A DNA stretch of 64,000 nucleotides from Acetivibrio alkalicellulosi (GTDB lineage Bacteria > Bacillota > Clostridia > Acetivibrionales > Acetivibrionaceae), in the NCBI GenBank assembly GCA_008125075.1, contig VLTH01000002.1:1905451-1969450 (forward strand), in the 5' to 3' direction. Shown here piece by piece: positions 24,499 to 34,721 of this stretch. Under the pieces are notes generated by a model. It saw only the letters and a program-made list of their open reading frames with translations. It did not search any database and was not told the origin of the DNA. Position numbers and translations under genes: made by a program. Positions within the stretch are counted from its first letter, which is position 1, and every line of letters starts with the position of its first letter.

Positions 24499-27400
24499 AT
24501 GGTCAATAATAATGATATGTTTTTAGAAATGAGTAAAACATCAGAGCTTGAGAGATTTTTCAAGCTTAATTTAGACTTATTATGCATTGCAGATACTAAA
24601 GGTAACTTTCTTCAAGTAAATAAAGCCTGGGAAAATATCTTGGGATATAGTAAATCTGAATTGGAAAACAAGAAGTTTCTTGATTTTGTGCATCCTGATG
24701 ATATAGAACCCACAATTAAGGAAATGTCTAAGCTGGCTGGACAAGAGCAAGTGTTAAATTTTGTCAATCGTTACCGTTGCAAGGATGGATCTTATAAACA
24801 CATTGAATGGAGATCTCATCCCTATGGTGAAAAAATTTATGCTGCCGCCAGAGATATTACAGATAAAATAAAAGAAAAAGAGCTTATGGAGAATATGGTT
24901 TCTTTTTCCGAATATCTCCTTCAGATGGCAACTGAAGAATTAGATTTTCAAAAATTAACTAACGATATATTAACAATATCTGGAGCAAAATTTGCTTTTT
25001 TTAATGTTTATGATGAAACTAATAAGTTTACTACAGTAGCTGCATCAGGTATAGAAAAAATAATAAAAGAAGTATCTTCTTATCTTGGATTTGAAGTTGT
25101 AGGCAAGGCCTGGAATCACGATGTAATAAAGTCAAAAAAAATAAATAGAGAAATTGTTACTCCCTTTAAAAGTCTTTATGACTTAGTAGGTGAAATTATT
25201 CCTTATACAATAATAGAAACTTTAGAAAAGGTTTTTAATATAGGAGAAACTATTGTAGTTAGAATACTAAGAGACAACAATACAATAGGTGATTTTATAC
25301 TTATTATGCCCAAAAATATGTCTTTTGAAAACAAAAATGCCGTTGAAATATATGCTCGTCAAGTTGGATTGCTTTTTAAATTAAAGCATATGGAAGATGA
25401 ACTAAAACAACGTGAGTCCCTCCTCAAAGAAACTCAAATTATTGCAGGTATTGGTCGGTGGGAACTGGACATTTTTAATAACAAATTGCATTGGTCTGAT
25501 AGCATTTATGATCTTTTTGAAAGGAACAAAGATACATTTAAGTCGTCCTATGAGTCTTTTTTAAATGCTATTCATCCTGATGATAGAAATCTTGTTAGTG
25601 AAGCTTATTCAAATTCTTTAAAAAATAAAACGCCTTACGAGATTGTACACCGTCTACTTATGGAAGATGGCAGAATAAAGTGGGTAAAAGAAAGCTGCCG
25701 CACTGACTATGATGAGTTTCAAAACCCTATACGATCAGTAGGTATAGTACAGGATATAACAGATTTAATACATTCTGAAGAAGAGATGAGAAAATTTAAA
25801 ATGCTCTTTGACTGTGCAAATTTTGGTGCTGTGATATGTGATTTAAAGGGTACTGTTCAATATGTTAATGACTATTTTGCCAGAATTCACGGATTTTTAC
25901 CTGAAGAAGTTTATAATAAAAATTTATCTATATTCCATAATAAAGAACAACTGAAAGTAGTTAAAAAAATTAATAGAAGATTTACTTTAGAAGGTGAGTA
26001 TCGAGCTTTAGAGGTATGGCATACCCATAAAGATGGCTCCGTTTTTCCAATGCTAATGAACGGTATGATAATTAAAAATCAAAAAAATGATCCCTTGTTT
26101 ATGTTGGCAACGGCCATTGATATTAGTGAGCGAAAGAAAGTTGAGATAGAACTCATTAAAATGAAAGAAAGAGCCGAATCTGCCAATATTGCCAAAAGTC
26201 AATTTCTTGCTAATATGAGTCATGAAATTAGAACTCCTCTAAATGGAATACTAGGTTTTCTACAACTTCTCGATAGCACAGAACTTAATAAAGAGCAAAA
26301 AGAGTTTATAAATAACATAAAGATTTCTTCTGAAACCTTATTATCAGTTATAAGTGATATATTGGACATATCTAAAATTGAATCTGGTCATCTTGAAATG
26401 GAAGAAATACCATTTGATTTTCGCTCTACCATTGAGTCAGCCATCATTCCATTTTCAGCTAAAGCCAAAGAAAAAAAAATAGAGCTCAATATGTTAATTA
26501 AATCTGATATTCCTCAAATGATGCTTGGTGATCCTACGAGATTAAGACAAGTTATTACAAATTTAGTTAGTAACGCTTTAAAATTTACAGATAAAGGTGA
26601 TGTTTTTATTGAAGCATCACTAGAGGAAGAAACTCAAGAGGCAGCAAAGATAGCTTTTAAAGTAAAAGATACAGGTATAGGCATGTCACAAGAAACCATA
26701 CAAAAACTCTTTAAACCATTTACTCAAGCTGATGCATCATCAACGAGAAAATATGGTGGAACAGGCCTTGGGCTTTCAATATGCAGAAATATTATATCTT
26801 TGATGAATGGACACATTAATGTAGAAAGTGATGTTGGAAAAGGTACCACCTTTAGCTTTTTAGTTGAATTCAAAAAATGTTTAGATGTAAAACTTCCTGA
26901 TGCAATAGATTGTTCAGTGCTAAAAGGTAAAAGAATTCTTATTGTAGACGATAACTCAATGAATAGGGACATAGCTAAGATATATCTTCAGGAAGCAGGA
27001 TGTATGGTTCAAGAAGCAGAAAGTGCAACTGAAGCATTAAGTAAACTTGTACGAAACGAATCAGAGAGTTCAATTTTCAATGCTGTTTTAGTTGACTATC
27101 ATATGCCAGGAATGTGTGGACATGACCTATCAGCAGCACTAAAAGCAATTTCATCAACAAAGAATATACCTTTAATACTATTGACATCTATTGCAATGAA
27201 GGGTGATGAAAGAGAGTCAAGAAGCTTTGGTTTTTCAGGCTACCTTACTAAACCCTACAAACGAAATGACTTAATTAAATGTTTGGCAAGAGTTTTAGAT
27301 GGCAAAATACAAGACAAGGATCAAGCTGAAATACTTATATCAATGCATCCTTTAAGCCAGTCACAATTTAAAAGAAAAATTAAAATACTGCTAGTTGAGG

Positions 27401-28083
27401 ATAATGATATTAATAGAATGTTTTTTATACATTTACTTAAGATGAAAGGTTTGAGTTGTGATATTGCATATAATGGAGAGGAAGCTATTACAGCATTTAA
27501 AAGTAACTCCTATGACATTATATTTATGGATTGTCAAATGCCTTTAATGGATGGCTACGAAGCAACTAGGCAGATTCGAAAATTAGAGGGTGATAAAAAA
27601 CACACCCCTATTATTGCTCTAACTGCTTATGCCATGAAGGGCGATATTGATAAATGTAAAGACGCGGGAATGGATGATTACCTTGGCAAACCTATTGAAG
27701 TAGATAAAGTAACTGAGATTATTGATAAAATTTCATTAAAAAATGAGAATAGTTCAAAAATAGATATTAACAGCATAATTAATACCTTTATTAAGGAAAC
27801 TGGATTTGGTATGGATATAGCCAAAGATCTTATTCACGCAGGGCTTAGATCCATTGCAAAAAACCTATCAGAAATTGATCTGCTCTTAAGTGAAAATAAA
27901 GTAGATGCAGTAAAAGTATGCCTTCACCAGCTAAAAGGCACTTCAGGTAATTTAAGAATGAAAGCAATTGCAAAAAAGGCAATGCAGGCAGAATTATTTG
28001 CTGATAAACATGACTATGATAATTTAAATATTGTTCTCGAAGACATAAAGATAGACATTGAAATGTTGTCAAATATTAAATGA
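24499..28083 (+). CDS. Hybrid sensor histidine kinase (PAS-GAF-PAS-PAS-HisKA-HATPase-REC-REC-HPt)
   Basis: 1194 residues, no membrane segment, so a cytosolic sensor. PAS 1 (about 15-130), GAF-like (about 140-300), PAS 2 (about 310-430, with RWELD...WSD), PAS 3 (about 435-555). Phosphoacceptor His575 in NMSHEIRTP, ATP-binding boxes DTGIGM and GGTGLGLSI. Receiver 1 Asp866 (VDYHMPG), receiver 2 Asp1011 (MDCQMP), and HPt His1143 (LHQLKGTSGN). A complete internal phosphorelay can thus pass phosphate to the receiver of the neighbouring receiver-phosphatase. The co-transcription is inferred from the 24-bp gap. The signal is unknown. Confidence 0.93.
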   Translation: MVNNNDMFLEMSKTSELERFFKLNLDLLCIADTKGNFLQVNKAWENILGYSKSELENKKFLDFVHPDDIEPTIKEMSKLAGQEQVLNFVNRYRCKDGSYKHIEWRSHPYGEKIYAAARDITDKIKEKELMENMVSFSEYLLQMATEELDFQKLTNDILTISGAKFAFFNVYDETNKFTTVAASGIEKIIKEVSSYLGFEVVGKAWNHDVIKSKKINREIVTPFKSLYDLVGEIIPYTIIETLEKVFNIGETIVVRILRDNNTIGDFILIMPKNMSFENKNAVEIYARQVGLLFKLKHMEDELKQRESLLKETQIIAGIGRWELDIFNNKLHWSDSIYDLFERNKDTFKSSYESFLNAIHPDDRNLVSEAYSNSLKNKTPYEIVHRLLMEDGRIKWVKESCRTDYDEFQNPIRSVGIVQDITDLIHSEEEMRKFKMLFDCANFGAVICDLKGTVQYVNDYFARIHGFLPEEVYNKNLSIFHNKEQLKVVKKINRRFTLEGEYRALEVWHTHKDGSVFPMLMNGMIIKNQKNDPLFMLATAIDISERKKVEIELIKMKERAESANIAKSQFLANMSHEIRTPLNGILGFLQLLDSTELNKEQKEFINNIKISSETLLSVISDILDISKIESGHLEMEEIPFDFRSTIESAIIPFSAKAKEKKIELNMLIKSDIPQMMLGDPTRLRQVITNLVSNALKFTDKGDVFIEASLEEETQEAAKIAFKVKDTGIGMSQETIQKLFKPFTQADASSTRKYGGTGLGLSICRNIISLMNGHINVESDVGKGTTFSFLVEFKKCLDVKLPDAIDCSVLKGKRILIVDDNSMNRDIAKIYLQEAGCMVQEAESATEALSKLVRNESESSIFNAVLVDYHMPGMCGHDLSAALKAISSTKNIPLILLTSIAMKGDERESRSFGFSGYLTKPYKRNDLIKCLARVLDGKIQDKDQAEILISMHPLSQSQFKRKIKILLVEDNDINRMFFIHLLKMKGLSCDIAYNGEEAITAFKSNSYDIIFMDCQMPLMDGYEATRQIRKLEGDKKHTPIIALTAYAMKGDIDKCKDAGMDDYLGKPIEVDKVTEIIDKISLKNENSSKIDINSIINTFIKETGFGMDIAKDLIHAGLRSIAKNLSEIDLLLSENKVDAVKVCLHQLKGTSGNLRMKAIAKKAMQAELFADKHDYDNLNIVLEDIKIDIEMLSNIK

Positions 28084-28088
28084 GCTTA

Positions 28089-28119
28089 GGGTGCATTTAG
28101 TGAATGTGAAGAAAAATAT
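28089..28119 (+). repeat. Dispersed intergenic repeat, copy 2
   Basis: GGGTGCATTTAGTGAAT then GTGAAGAAAAATAT, five bases after the kinase stop. Partial copy: the 3' half (CCAGAAACTTAAG) is missing. Confidence 0.65.
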
Positions 28120-28143
28120 AAAACATGAATTTTTTTATTTTAA

Positions 28144-28172
28144 TTGTTGCGCTCCCTAAAATATGTTATAAT
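28144..28172 (+). promoter_or_regulatory. Candidate sigma-A promoter of the GH9 gene
   Basis: TTGTTG (28144-28149), 17 bases, TATAAT (28167-28172). It lies about 120 bp upstream of the GH9 start codon, with no gene in between. Confidence 0.5.
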
Positions 28173-28291
28173 ATTATAAGACAAACTATTACATAAATTA
28201 TAAATATAAAACTTTTTTTTCCTATTCACCATTCTTATAAACATATCTTTATCACTTTTTGTCTAATTATTTTTTAAGGGGGATTTAGTAA

Positions 28292-30865
28292 ATGTTGAGA
28301 AAATCTTTTTTTGCAGTGGTGTTAATTTTTGTTGTTCTATCATCTCATGTTATTTCACTGGCAAATAATAACCTTATAACAAATAGAAACTTTGAAGGTG
28401 GAGTAGGCCTTCCATGGCATGTTATTTGTTACGACGATGCCGATGTGGATTATGAAATTAAAGACAATCAGTATATTATTACTGTAAATGACCCTGGAGA
28501 ACATAGTTTTTCAGTCCAGTTCAGACATTTAAATATTCCTATTAATGCAGGATGGACCTATTTTATTGAATTTACAGTAGTTGCTAACAAATACGCCTCT
28601 ATTTATACTAGCATAGGTATACCAAAAGATCCTTATATAGAGTATTGGAACAATAACTGGAGTGGACATAGTTTAGAAGCAAATGAACCATACACTTATA
28701 TGGGTAGTTTTCACACAAAAACTTCTGATCCTCTGGCCGCTTGGACATTTCACCTTGGTATCGGAGGCCAAAGCACAGTTCAACCAGGAACTACATTAAA
28801 GTTTAGCAATATGAGGCTTTACACTTATAATTCAAAACCACCACCACCACCACCTACTCCTACTCCAAGAAGAGTTATAAGAGTAAATCAAGTAGGATAT
28901 TTTTCACAGGGTGTAAAAAGAGCTACTATAATTAATTCAAGTGCAACCAAATGGGAATTAAAAAACAGTAACGATACAACAGTAGCAGTTGGAACAACAG
29001 TTCCATTTGGTTTGGATAAAGATTCAGGTGACAATGTTCAGATTATTGATTTTTCAAATTACAAAACTCCTGGAAAAGGATACTACTTAGTGGCTGAAAA
29101 TGAAAGAAGTTATCCTTTTGATATAAATTCTCATCTTTATGAGGAAATGATGTATGATGCATTTAAATACTTTTATTATAATAGAGCCGGAGAACCTATA
29201 GAAGCTGATTATGCACATGATATAAGCTTTGTTCGTCCAGCGGGACATACTAATGATATTGCAGAGGCAACATCGGAATTTGGCTTTACTGGTGGTTACA
29301 CCCTTGATGTAACAGGAGGATGGTATGACGCTGGTAACTATGGAAGATATGTTGTCCACGGAGGCATATCTACATGGATAATGCAAAATCAATATGAGCG
29401 TGCATTAAAAAATGGTATGATTCAACAATTATATCGTGATGGAAAATTTAATATCCCAGAAAGCGGAAATGGTATTCCAGATATTCTTGATGAATCTCGT
29501 TTTAATATGGAATTTATGCTAAAAATGCAAGTTCCTATAGGGCCATTAGAAGGTATGGTTCATCATAAGACTCATGATCAACGTTGGCAAGCTTTAGGCA
29601 TGGGACCACATGAAAGTACAGAACAACCAAGAATTATAAAACCTCCAAGTACAGCAGCTACATTAAATCTTGCAGCAACAGCAGCTCAAGCTGCACGTAT
29701 ATGGAAAGATATTGATCCTGAGTTTTCCAATGAATGTTTAACTGCAGCAGATACTGCTTGGGAAGCAGCAATTGCAAATCCTGATATATATGCTCCATTT
29801 AATGACAATATTGGTGGTGCCCCTTATGGAGATGATTATGTTCTTGATGATTTCTACTGGGCAGCATGTGAATTATTAATTACTACAGGTGATTTAAAGT
29901 ACTTGAGTTTTATAAGAGAATCACCTTACTTCCTGCAAATGCCCGATTATATTAGAGAAACACCTCATTTTTTACAACAACCTGATAAATTAACAAGTGA
30001 AGAAGCTACTAGCTTTGTAGGACCTTTTGACTGGGCTAATACTTCTGGAGTAGGCACACTTTCACTCGCACTTCACGAACCTTCCCAATTGACAGCCTCT
30101 GAAATTGCAACTGCCAAAGCTAATATTGCCAAAGCTTGTGATATATGGATTGAATATCAGCAAAATCAAGGATATGGTGTTACAATTGAGCAAAGACAGG
30201 TATTCTTTGATAACCCTAATTTAATTGGATATCCATGGAGTTCAAACTCATATATTTTAAATCAGTGTATCGTATTTGGATATGCCTATGAATATACCAA
30301 TGATTCTAAGTACTACAATGCCTTAACCGAAGCAATGGACTATATTATGGGACGTAATCCCATGAATCAGTGTTATGTAACAGGTTATGGTTCAATACCA
30401 CTTAAAAACCCTCACCACCGTTGGTTCTCATATCAGTTTGACTCAGAATATCCTAAAGCACCTCCTGGATGGATATCATCTGGACCAAACTCTGGACTGC
30501 AAGACCCATGGGTTAAAGGTTTTGGATGGCAACCTGGTGGACATCCACCACAAAAATGCTTTATGGACCATATCGAGTCTTGGTCAACAAACGAAGCTAC
30601 AATAAGTCTTAATGCTTCACTTGCATGGGTGACAGGTTTTCTCTCAGAATCAGACTGTGATTGTGGTCATAGAGAAATATTCTTAGCAGACTTAAATGGA
30701 GATAGAAAAATAGACTCTACAGATGCTGCACTAATGAGAAGATATATTCTTGAAATTCCTGTAAACTTTGCAAATTTAGAGGCTGCTGACTTAAATCAAG
30801 ATGGAGTTATAAACTCTATTGATTATGTATTGCTAAAAAGATATATACTTGAAATAATATGGTAA
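28292..30865 (+). CDS. GH9 glycoside hydrolase with CBM, Ig-like and type I dockerin domains (cellulosomal)
   Basis: 857 residues, exported: signal peptide 1-24. Next an N-terminal carbohydrate-binding-like module (25-180, CBM4/9 style, 'NRNFEGG'), a Pro/Thr linker (PPPPPPTPTP), an Ig-like CelD_N domain (about 195-285), the GH9 catalytic domain (about 285-785) and a type I dockerin (about 800-857). The dockerin has two Ca-binding repeats (DLNGDRKIDSTD, DLNQDGVINSID), so the enzyme docks to a cellulosome scaffoldin. GH9 signatures NPHHRWF and NEATISLNA are present, with proton donor Glu768. The usual DAGD reads Asp346-Ala-Gly-Asn349, so the canonical catalytic base Asp is Asn. It might be inactive, or act through another residue or on another substrate. 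Cellulase family is certain; activity is not. Confidence 0.93.
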   Translation: MLRKSFFAVVLIFVVLSSHVISLANNNLITNRNFEGGVGLPWHVICYDDADVDYEIKDNQYIITVNDPGEHSFSVQFRHLNIPINAGWTYFIEFTVVANKYASIYTSIGIPKDPYIEYWNNNWSGHSLEANEPYTYMGSFHTKTSDPLAAWTFHLGIGGQSTVQPGTTLKFSNMRLYTYNSKPPPPPPTPTPRRVIRVNQVGYFSQGVKRATIINSSATKWELKNSNDTTVAVGTTVPFGLDKDSGDNVQIIDFSNYKTPGKGYYLVAENERSYPFDINSHLYEEMMYDAFKYFYYNRAGEPIEADYAHDISFVRPAGHTNDIAEATSEFGFTGGYTLDVTGGWYDAGNYGRYVVHGGISTWIMQNQYERALKNGMIQQLYRDGKFNIPESGNGIPDILDESRFNMEFMLKMQVPIGPLEGMVHHKTHDQRWQALGMGPHESTEQPRIIKPPSTAATLNLAATAAQAARIWKDIDPEFSNECLTAADTAWEAAIANPDIYAPFNDNIGGAPYGDDYVLDDFYWAACELLITTGDLKYLSFIRESPYFLQMPDYIRETPHFLQQPDKLTSEEATSFVGPFDWANTSGVGTLSLALHEPSQLTASEIATAKANIAKACDIWIEYQQNQGYGVTIEQRQVFFDNPNLIGYPWSSNSYILNQCIVFGYAYEYTNDSKYYNALTEAMDYIMGRNPMNQCYVTGYGSIPLKNPHHRWFSYQFDSEYPKAPPGWISSGPNSGLQDPWVKGFGWQPGGHPPQKCFMDHIESWSTNEATISLNASLAWVTGFLSESDCDCGHREIFLADLNGDRKIDSTDAALMRRYILEIPVNFANLEAADLNQDGVINSIDYVLLKRYILEIIW

Positions 30866-30945
30866 AATATTAATAAGACCTAAAGTAGTAGCAAAAGTTA
30901 TATCTTTAGGAGTTTCAACTTAATAAAAAAGCATTTAAAACTCTA

Positions 30946-30982
30946 TGTAAAAGAAATCGACTTGTTGTCGATTTCTTTTACA
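30946..30982. terminator. Bidirectional rho-independent terminator
   Basis: A perfect 16-bp stem (TGTAAAAGAAATCGAC and its complement) with a 5-base loop, followed by TTTTAT. It lies between the convergent GH9 (plus) and ABC exporter (minus) genes; A/T-rich flanks on both sides allow use in both directions. Confidence 0.85.
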
Positions 30983-31014
30983 TTTTATCCTTATGATTAT
31001 AGCTATTTTATAAG

Positions 31015-32808
31015 TTAAACAACTTCTCTTTGATCTAAGAACTTAAACTGTGACATAAAAAGCTCCTTGTACAAACCTTTTTTATTTATTAGTTCTTCAT
31101 GGCTTCCCTCTTCCTTTATACCGCTATCATCAATTACCATTATACGACTGGCATTTTGTATTGTTGACAATCTATGTGCTATGACAAAGGATGTTCTGCC
31201 TTTCAATAAATTTTGAATACCTTTTTGGACAAGCCTTTCTGTGTGTGTATCGATACTTGCTGTAGCCTCATCTAAAATAAGTATTCTAGGGTTTGCCAAA
31301 AGAGTTCTTGCAAAGGCAATAAGCTGCCTTTGTCCTGCTGAAAGCCTTGAACCTCTTTCATTTACATTGGTATCATATCCATCTGGAAGCTTTATTATAA
31401 AATCATGAGCACAAACTGCCTTAGCTGCCAATATAATTTCTTCATCACTTGCATCTAGTTTTCCATATTTTATATTGTCCTTAACGGTTCCAGAGAAAAG
31501 AAATGTGTCCTGAATCATTATCCCAAGTTGACTTCTAAGACTTTCAAGTGTAACTTTCGTCACATTCTGTCCATCTATTAGCACTTCCCCTTCATCAGTT
31601 TCATAAAATCTGCTGATAAGGTTTATAATTGTTGTCTTTCCTGCACCAGTTGGCCCTACTAAGGCTACAGTTTCTCCAGCTCGTATATAAAAATTGACAT
31701 CCTTTAAAACAATTTGATCACTATTATATCCAAAAGTTACATTTTTAAATTCTACATCTCCTTTAATTTGTGACATTACAGCAACACCATCACAATCTTT
31801 TATATCTGGTTCTATATCCATTATTTCAAATATTCTTTCTGCTCCTGATATGTTGGTAACCAAAATATTATAAAAGTTAGATATATTCATAATAGGTGTC
31901 CAAAACATAGATATATAACCTGTGAAAGCCACTAACAGGCCTATTGTAATCGTCCCTGTGTTTAAAAGTCTTAGTCCATACCAGAAAACCAAAACGGTTC
32001 CAGCTCCCCATGAAAGCTCAACAAGAGGCCAAAACATATCATTCATTTTGACCGCTCTCATAAAAGCTATTTTTTGCTCTTTTAAGAGATTCCAAAATGT
32101 TCCACTGGTTTTATTTTCTCCAGTAAATCCCTGAACAACCCTAATACCAGAAAAATCTTCATGACTGTATGCATTTAAATTAGAGGTTTTTTTTCTTACA
32201 ATCTGCCACCTTCTCCTTGATACTATCTGAATAAAAAACATGGATACAATAAGTACAGGTAGCATGGCAAAAGAAACTAATGCCAATTTATAATTCATTG
32301 AAAACATTATTATAGATACTACTAATATTTTAATAACATCTGGAATTAGATTTGTAACACTATTAGTAAACAGATCATTTAGGGAGTTAACATCTCCTAT
32401 TATTCGTGCTAATATCTTTCCAACTGGCCTGTTATCAAAAAAGTTAAAGGACAATTTTTGAATATGATTATAAAGCTGCTGCCTTATAGTTAAAAGTATC
32501 CTATTAGAAACATTAGCCATAAGGAGTATTCTGTATTTTGCACAAATCATGGCTATAACATTAATAATTACCATTATTACACCTAGAAGCATTAAACCTT
32601 TTACATTGCTCTTTGCTATATACTCGTCAATTCCTACTTTCATAAAATAGGGATTTATAAGCTCAACAAATACTACTAATGCAATTAACATTAATACTTT
32701 AAAAACAGATGTAATATATGGTTTTAGATAAGAAAACAACCTTATAATAACTTTTATATTGACTGTTTCTTTTATAGATTCATCTTCTCTAAAATTATTT
32801 ACAGGCAT
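31015..32808 (-). CDS. ABC exporter half-transporter, second subunit of a heterodimer
   Basis: 597 residues. Type IV (exporter) fold: six transmembrane helices (about 30-330) and a nucleotide-binding domain with Walker A GPTGAGKTT, signature LSAGQRQLIAFA and Walker B ILILDEATASIDT, with catalytic Glu intact. It starts at the ATG that overlaps the stop of the first subunit (TAATG). The partner has Asp at the catalytic Glu position, so the pair matches heterodimeric exporters such as BmrCD, LmrCD and TM287/288, with one consensus and one degenerate site. Probable drug or peptide export; the substrate is not readable. Confidence 0.92.
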   Translation of the reverse strand: MPVNNFREDESIKETVNIKVIIRLFSYLKPYITSVFKVLMLIALVVFVELINPYFMKVGIDEYIAKSNVKGLMLLGVIMVIINVIAMICAKYRILLMANVSNRILLTIRQQLYNHIQKLSFNFFDNRPVGKILARIIGDVNSLNDLFTNSVTNLIPDVIKILVVSIIMFSMNYKLALVSFAMLPVLIVSMFFIQIVSRRRWQIVRKKTSNLNAYSHEDFSGIRVVQGFTGENKTSGTFWNLLKEQKIAFMRAVKMNDMFWPLVELSWGAGTVLVFWYGLRLLNTGTITIGLLVAFTGYISMFWTPIMNISNFYNILVTNISGAERIFEIMDIEPDIKDCDGVAVMSQIKGDVEFKNVTFGYNSDQIVLKDVNFYIRAGETVALVGPTGAGKTTIINLISRFYETDEGEVLIDGQNVTKVTLESLRSQLGIMIQDTFLFSGTVKDNIKYGKLDASDEEIILAAKAVCAHDFIIKLPDGYDTNVNERGSRLSAGQRQLIAFARTLLANPRILILDEATASIDTHTERLVQKGIQNLLKGRTSFVIAHRLSTIQNASRIMVIDDSGIKEEGSHEELINKKGLYKELFMSQFKFLDQREVV

Positions 32809-34544
32809 TACACTACCTCCTCATTATCATATAATGTCATACTTCCAAATTGATGATTGTAAATATCATAGTATCTTCCCTTTAGATTAATAAGCTGCTG
32901 GTGATTACCTCTTTCCACTATTTCACCATCTTCTAATATAATTATTTCATCAGCATTTTTAACAGCAGATACCCTATGAGCAATTATAAATTTGGTCATA
33001 CCTTTACGTTCATTAAGGGATTTTTGAATTTCATATTCTGTATCCATATCAAGTGATGATGTAGCATCATCTAGAATTAATATTTTAGAGTCTCTTAAAA
33101 GGGCACGGGATATTGATATTCTCTGTTTTTGACCCCCTGAAAGACCAACACCTCTTTCACCTATAAGTGTTTTATACTTATAGGGCATCTTAGATACAAA
33201 TCCGTGAACCTTTGAATCTTTTGAAGCTGATATAAACTCTTCACTTAGTACATCTTTTACTCCAAATTTAATATTTTCTTCAATTGTGTCAGAGAATAAA
33301 AAAACATCCTGCATGACAATTGAAATGTTGCTCCTTAAAACGTTTAAATCCATATTTCTAACATCAATACCATCTATATATACATTTCCAGAAGATACAT
33401 CATAAAATCTTCCGATAAGATTTATAAGAGATGTTTTCCCCGCTCCTGTCATTCCCATTATGGCAATTGTCGTTCCAGGTCTAACGTCAATATTAATGTT
33501 CTTAAGTACGGTTATACCGTTGTATTCAAAAGATACGTCCTTAAAAACTACATGACCCATAAACTTTTCAGGCCTTACCGGCTTATCAGGCTCCTTAATA
33601 TGGGGCTCCTCTTCAAAAATCTTTTCAACCTTCTTTATTGATGCATAACACTGGGCAATTATATTTGTAATCCATCCAATCATCCTCATAGGCCAAATTA
33701 ACATAAAAATATAATTACCAAAAGCAACCAGTGTACCTAATGTCATCTCATTACCTATAACAAAAAATCCTCCTACAGTTATAACCATCACCAAAACAAC
33801 ATTTGATAAAAATTCAATTTTAGGATAATACTTGCTCCAAACTTTTGCCTGCTCCATATTTAGTCTGTAATTGTATCTGTTTTGTTTTAAAAACTTTCGG
33901 ATTTCAAACTTTTCTCTTCCAAAGGCCTTAACAAGTCTTACCCCAGCAATATTTTCCTGTGCCGTTGTATTTAAAGCAGCCCTCTGGTCACTTATTTTCC
34001 CGTAAGTTTCTCCCACCTTCCTTTCAAGGTTTACAGCAATATATGCCAAAATGGGCATAATCAAAACAGTCAAAAGGGCAAGTTTCCAGTTAAGAGTAAA
34101 TAAAAGAATTGATGCCACTATAAAATATAAACTTTGCTCTATTAAAAGCATTATTCCAAAAGCCAAGGCATTTAAAATATTTTCTGTATCATCTTTTATT
34201 CTTGACATGAGTTCTCCAGTGTTGGTCTTGTCAAAGTACGAAAACGAAAGCTTTTGAATGTGATTAAACATATCCTGTCTTAATTCCATTATAATTCTAG
34301 ACGCAGATAAATCAAAAGAATACTCCTTTATATATCCAAATATTGATCTAGATATGGTTATAGCTACAAGAGCTGTAATAATCATAGAAAACAAGTGAAC
34401 CTGACCGTCAATAATAACTTCATCTACAATCCTCTTAATCAAATAAGGATTAAACATATCTAATGTAATACTCCCACTAATCATAAGCAATGCTATCACA
34501 TAAAACAACTTATACCTTTTCATATACGATGCCAATCTTCTCAA
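32808..34544 (-). CDS. ABC exporter half-transporter, first subunit of a heterodimer (degenerate site)
   Basis: 578 residues from a TTG at 34544 (GGGAGG seven bases upstream); the frame opens further out at 34574, but that would place the ribosome site inside the coding part. Six transmembrane helices, then Walker A GMTGAGKTS, signature LSGGQKQRISIS and Walker B ILILDDATSSLDM. Asp replaces the catalytic Glu, the signature of the degenerate half of BmrCD-type exporters. The 400-bp leader upstream contains a promoter, a leader peptide and an attenuator, so expression is probably induced by ribosome-targeting drugs. Confidence 0.9.
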   Translation of the reverse strand: MRRLASYMKRYKLFYVIALLMISGSITLDMFNPYLIKRIVDEVIIDGQVHLFSMIITALVAITISRSIFGYIKEYSFDLSASRIIMELRQDMFNHIQKLSFSYFDKTNTGELMSRIKDDTENILNALAFGIMLLIEQSLYFIVASILLFTLNWKLALLTVLIMPILAYIAVNLERKVGETYGKISDQRAALNTTAQENIAGVRLVKAFGREKFEIRKFLKQNRYNYRLNMEQAKVWSKYYPKIEFLSNVVLVMVITVGGFFVIGNEMTLGTLVAFGNYIFMLIWPMRMIGWITNIIAQCYASIKKVEKIFEEEPHIKEPDKPVRPEKFMGHVVFKDVSFEYNGITVLKNINIDVRPGTTIAIMGMTGAGKTSLINLIGRFYDVSSGNVYIDGIDVRNMDLNVLRSNISIVMQDVFLFSDTIEENIKFGVKDVLSEEFISASKDSKVHGFVSKMPYKYKTLIGERGVGLSGGQKQRISISRALLRDSKILILDDATSSLDMDTEYEIQKSLNERKGMTKFIIAHRVSAVKNADEIIILEDGEIVERGNHQQLINLKGRYYDIYNHQFGSMTLYDNEEVV

Positions 34545-34635
34545 ATGTAATACCTCCCTTTCACATTGTTCCAAACTTTCTAATTAAATTTCCAGTACCT
34601 CAAGCCTTATCTTATAAATTTTTCAATTAAATGAA

Positions 34636-34708
34636 AAAGTCATGGAAACATATTCCATGACTTTAAATATATAAAAGCCATGGGGTAAATCCTTCACCCC
34701 ATGGCTTT
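34636..34708 (-). promoter_or_regulatory. Transcription attenuator with alternative antiterminator
   Basis: On the minus strand two hairpins follow each other: H1 (34708-34674, 13-bp stem around AAAGCCATGGGGT) and H2 (34664-34636, 12-bp stem around AAAGTCATGGAA, followed by a run of T: the terminator). The 3' arm of H1 (CCATGGCTTT) can pair with the 5' arm of H2 (AAAGTCATGG) over 10 bases with a single G-T wobble, an antiterminator. The leader peptide stop is 14 bases before H1, so a ribosome stalled at its end would cover the 5' arm of H1 and free the antiterminator. This is the logic known for BmrB-BmrCD. Confidence 0.8.
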
Positions 34709-34721
34709 GTAATCAAAAAAA

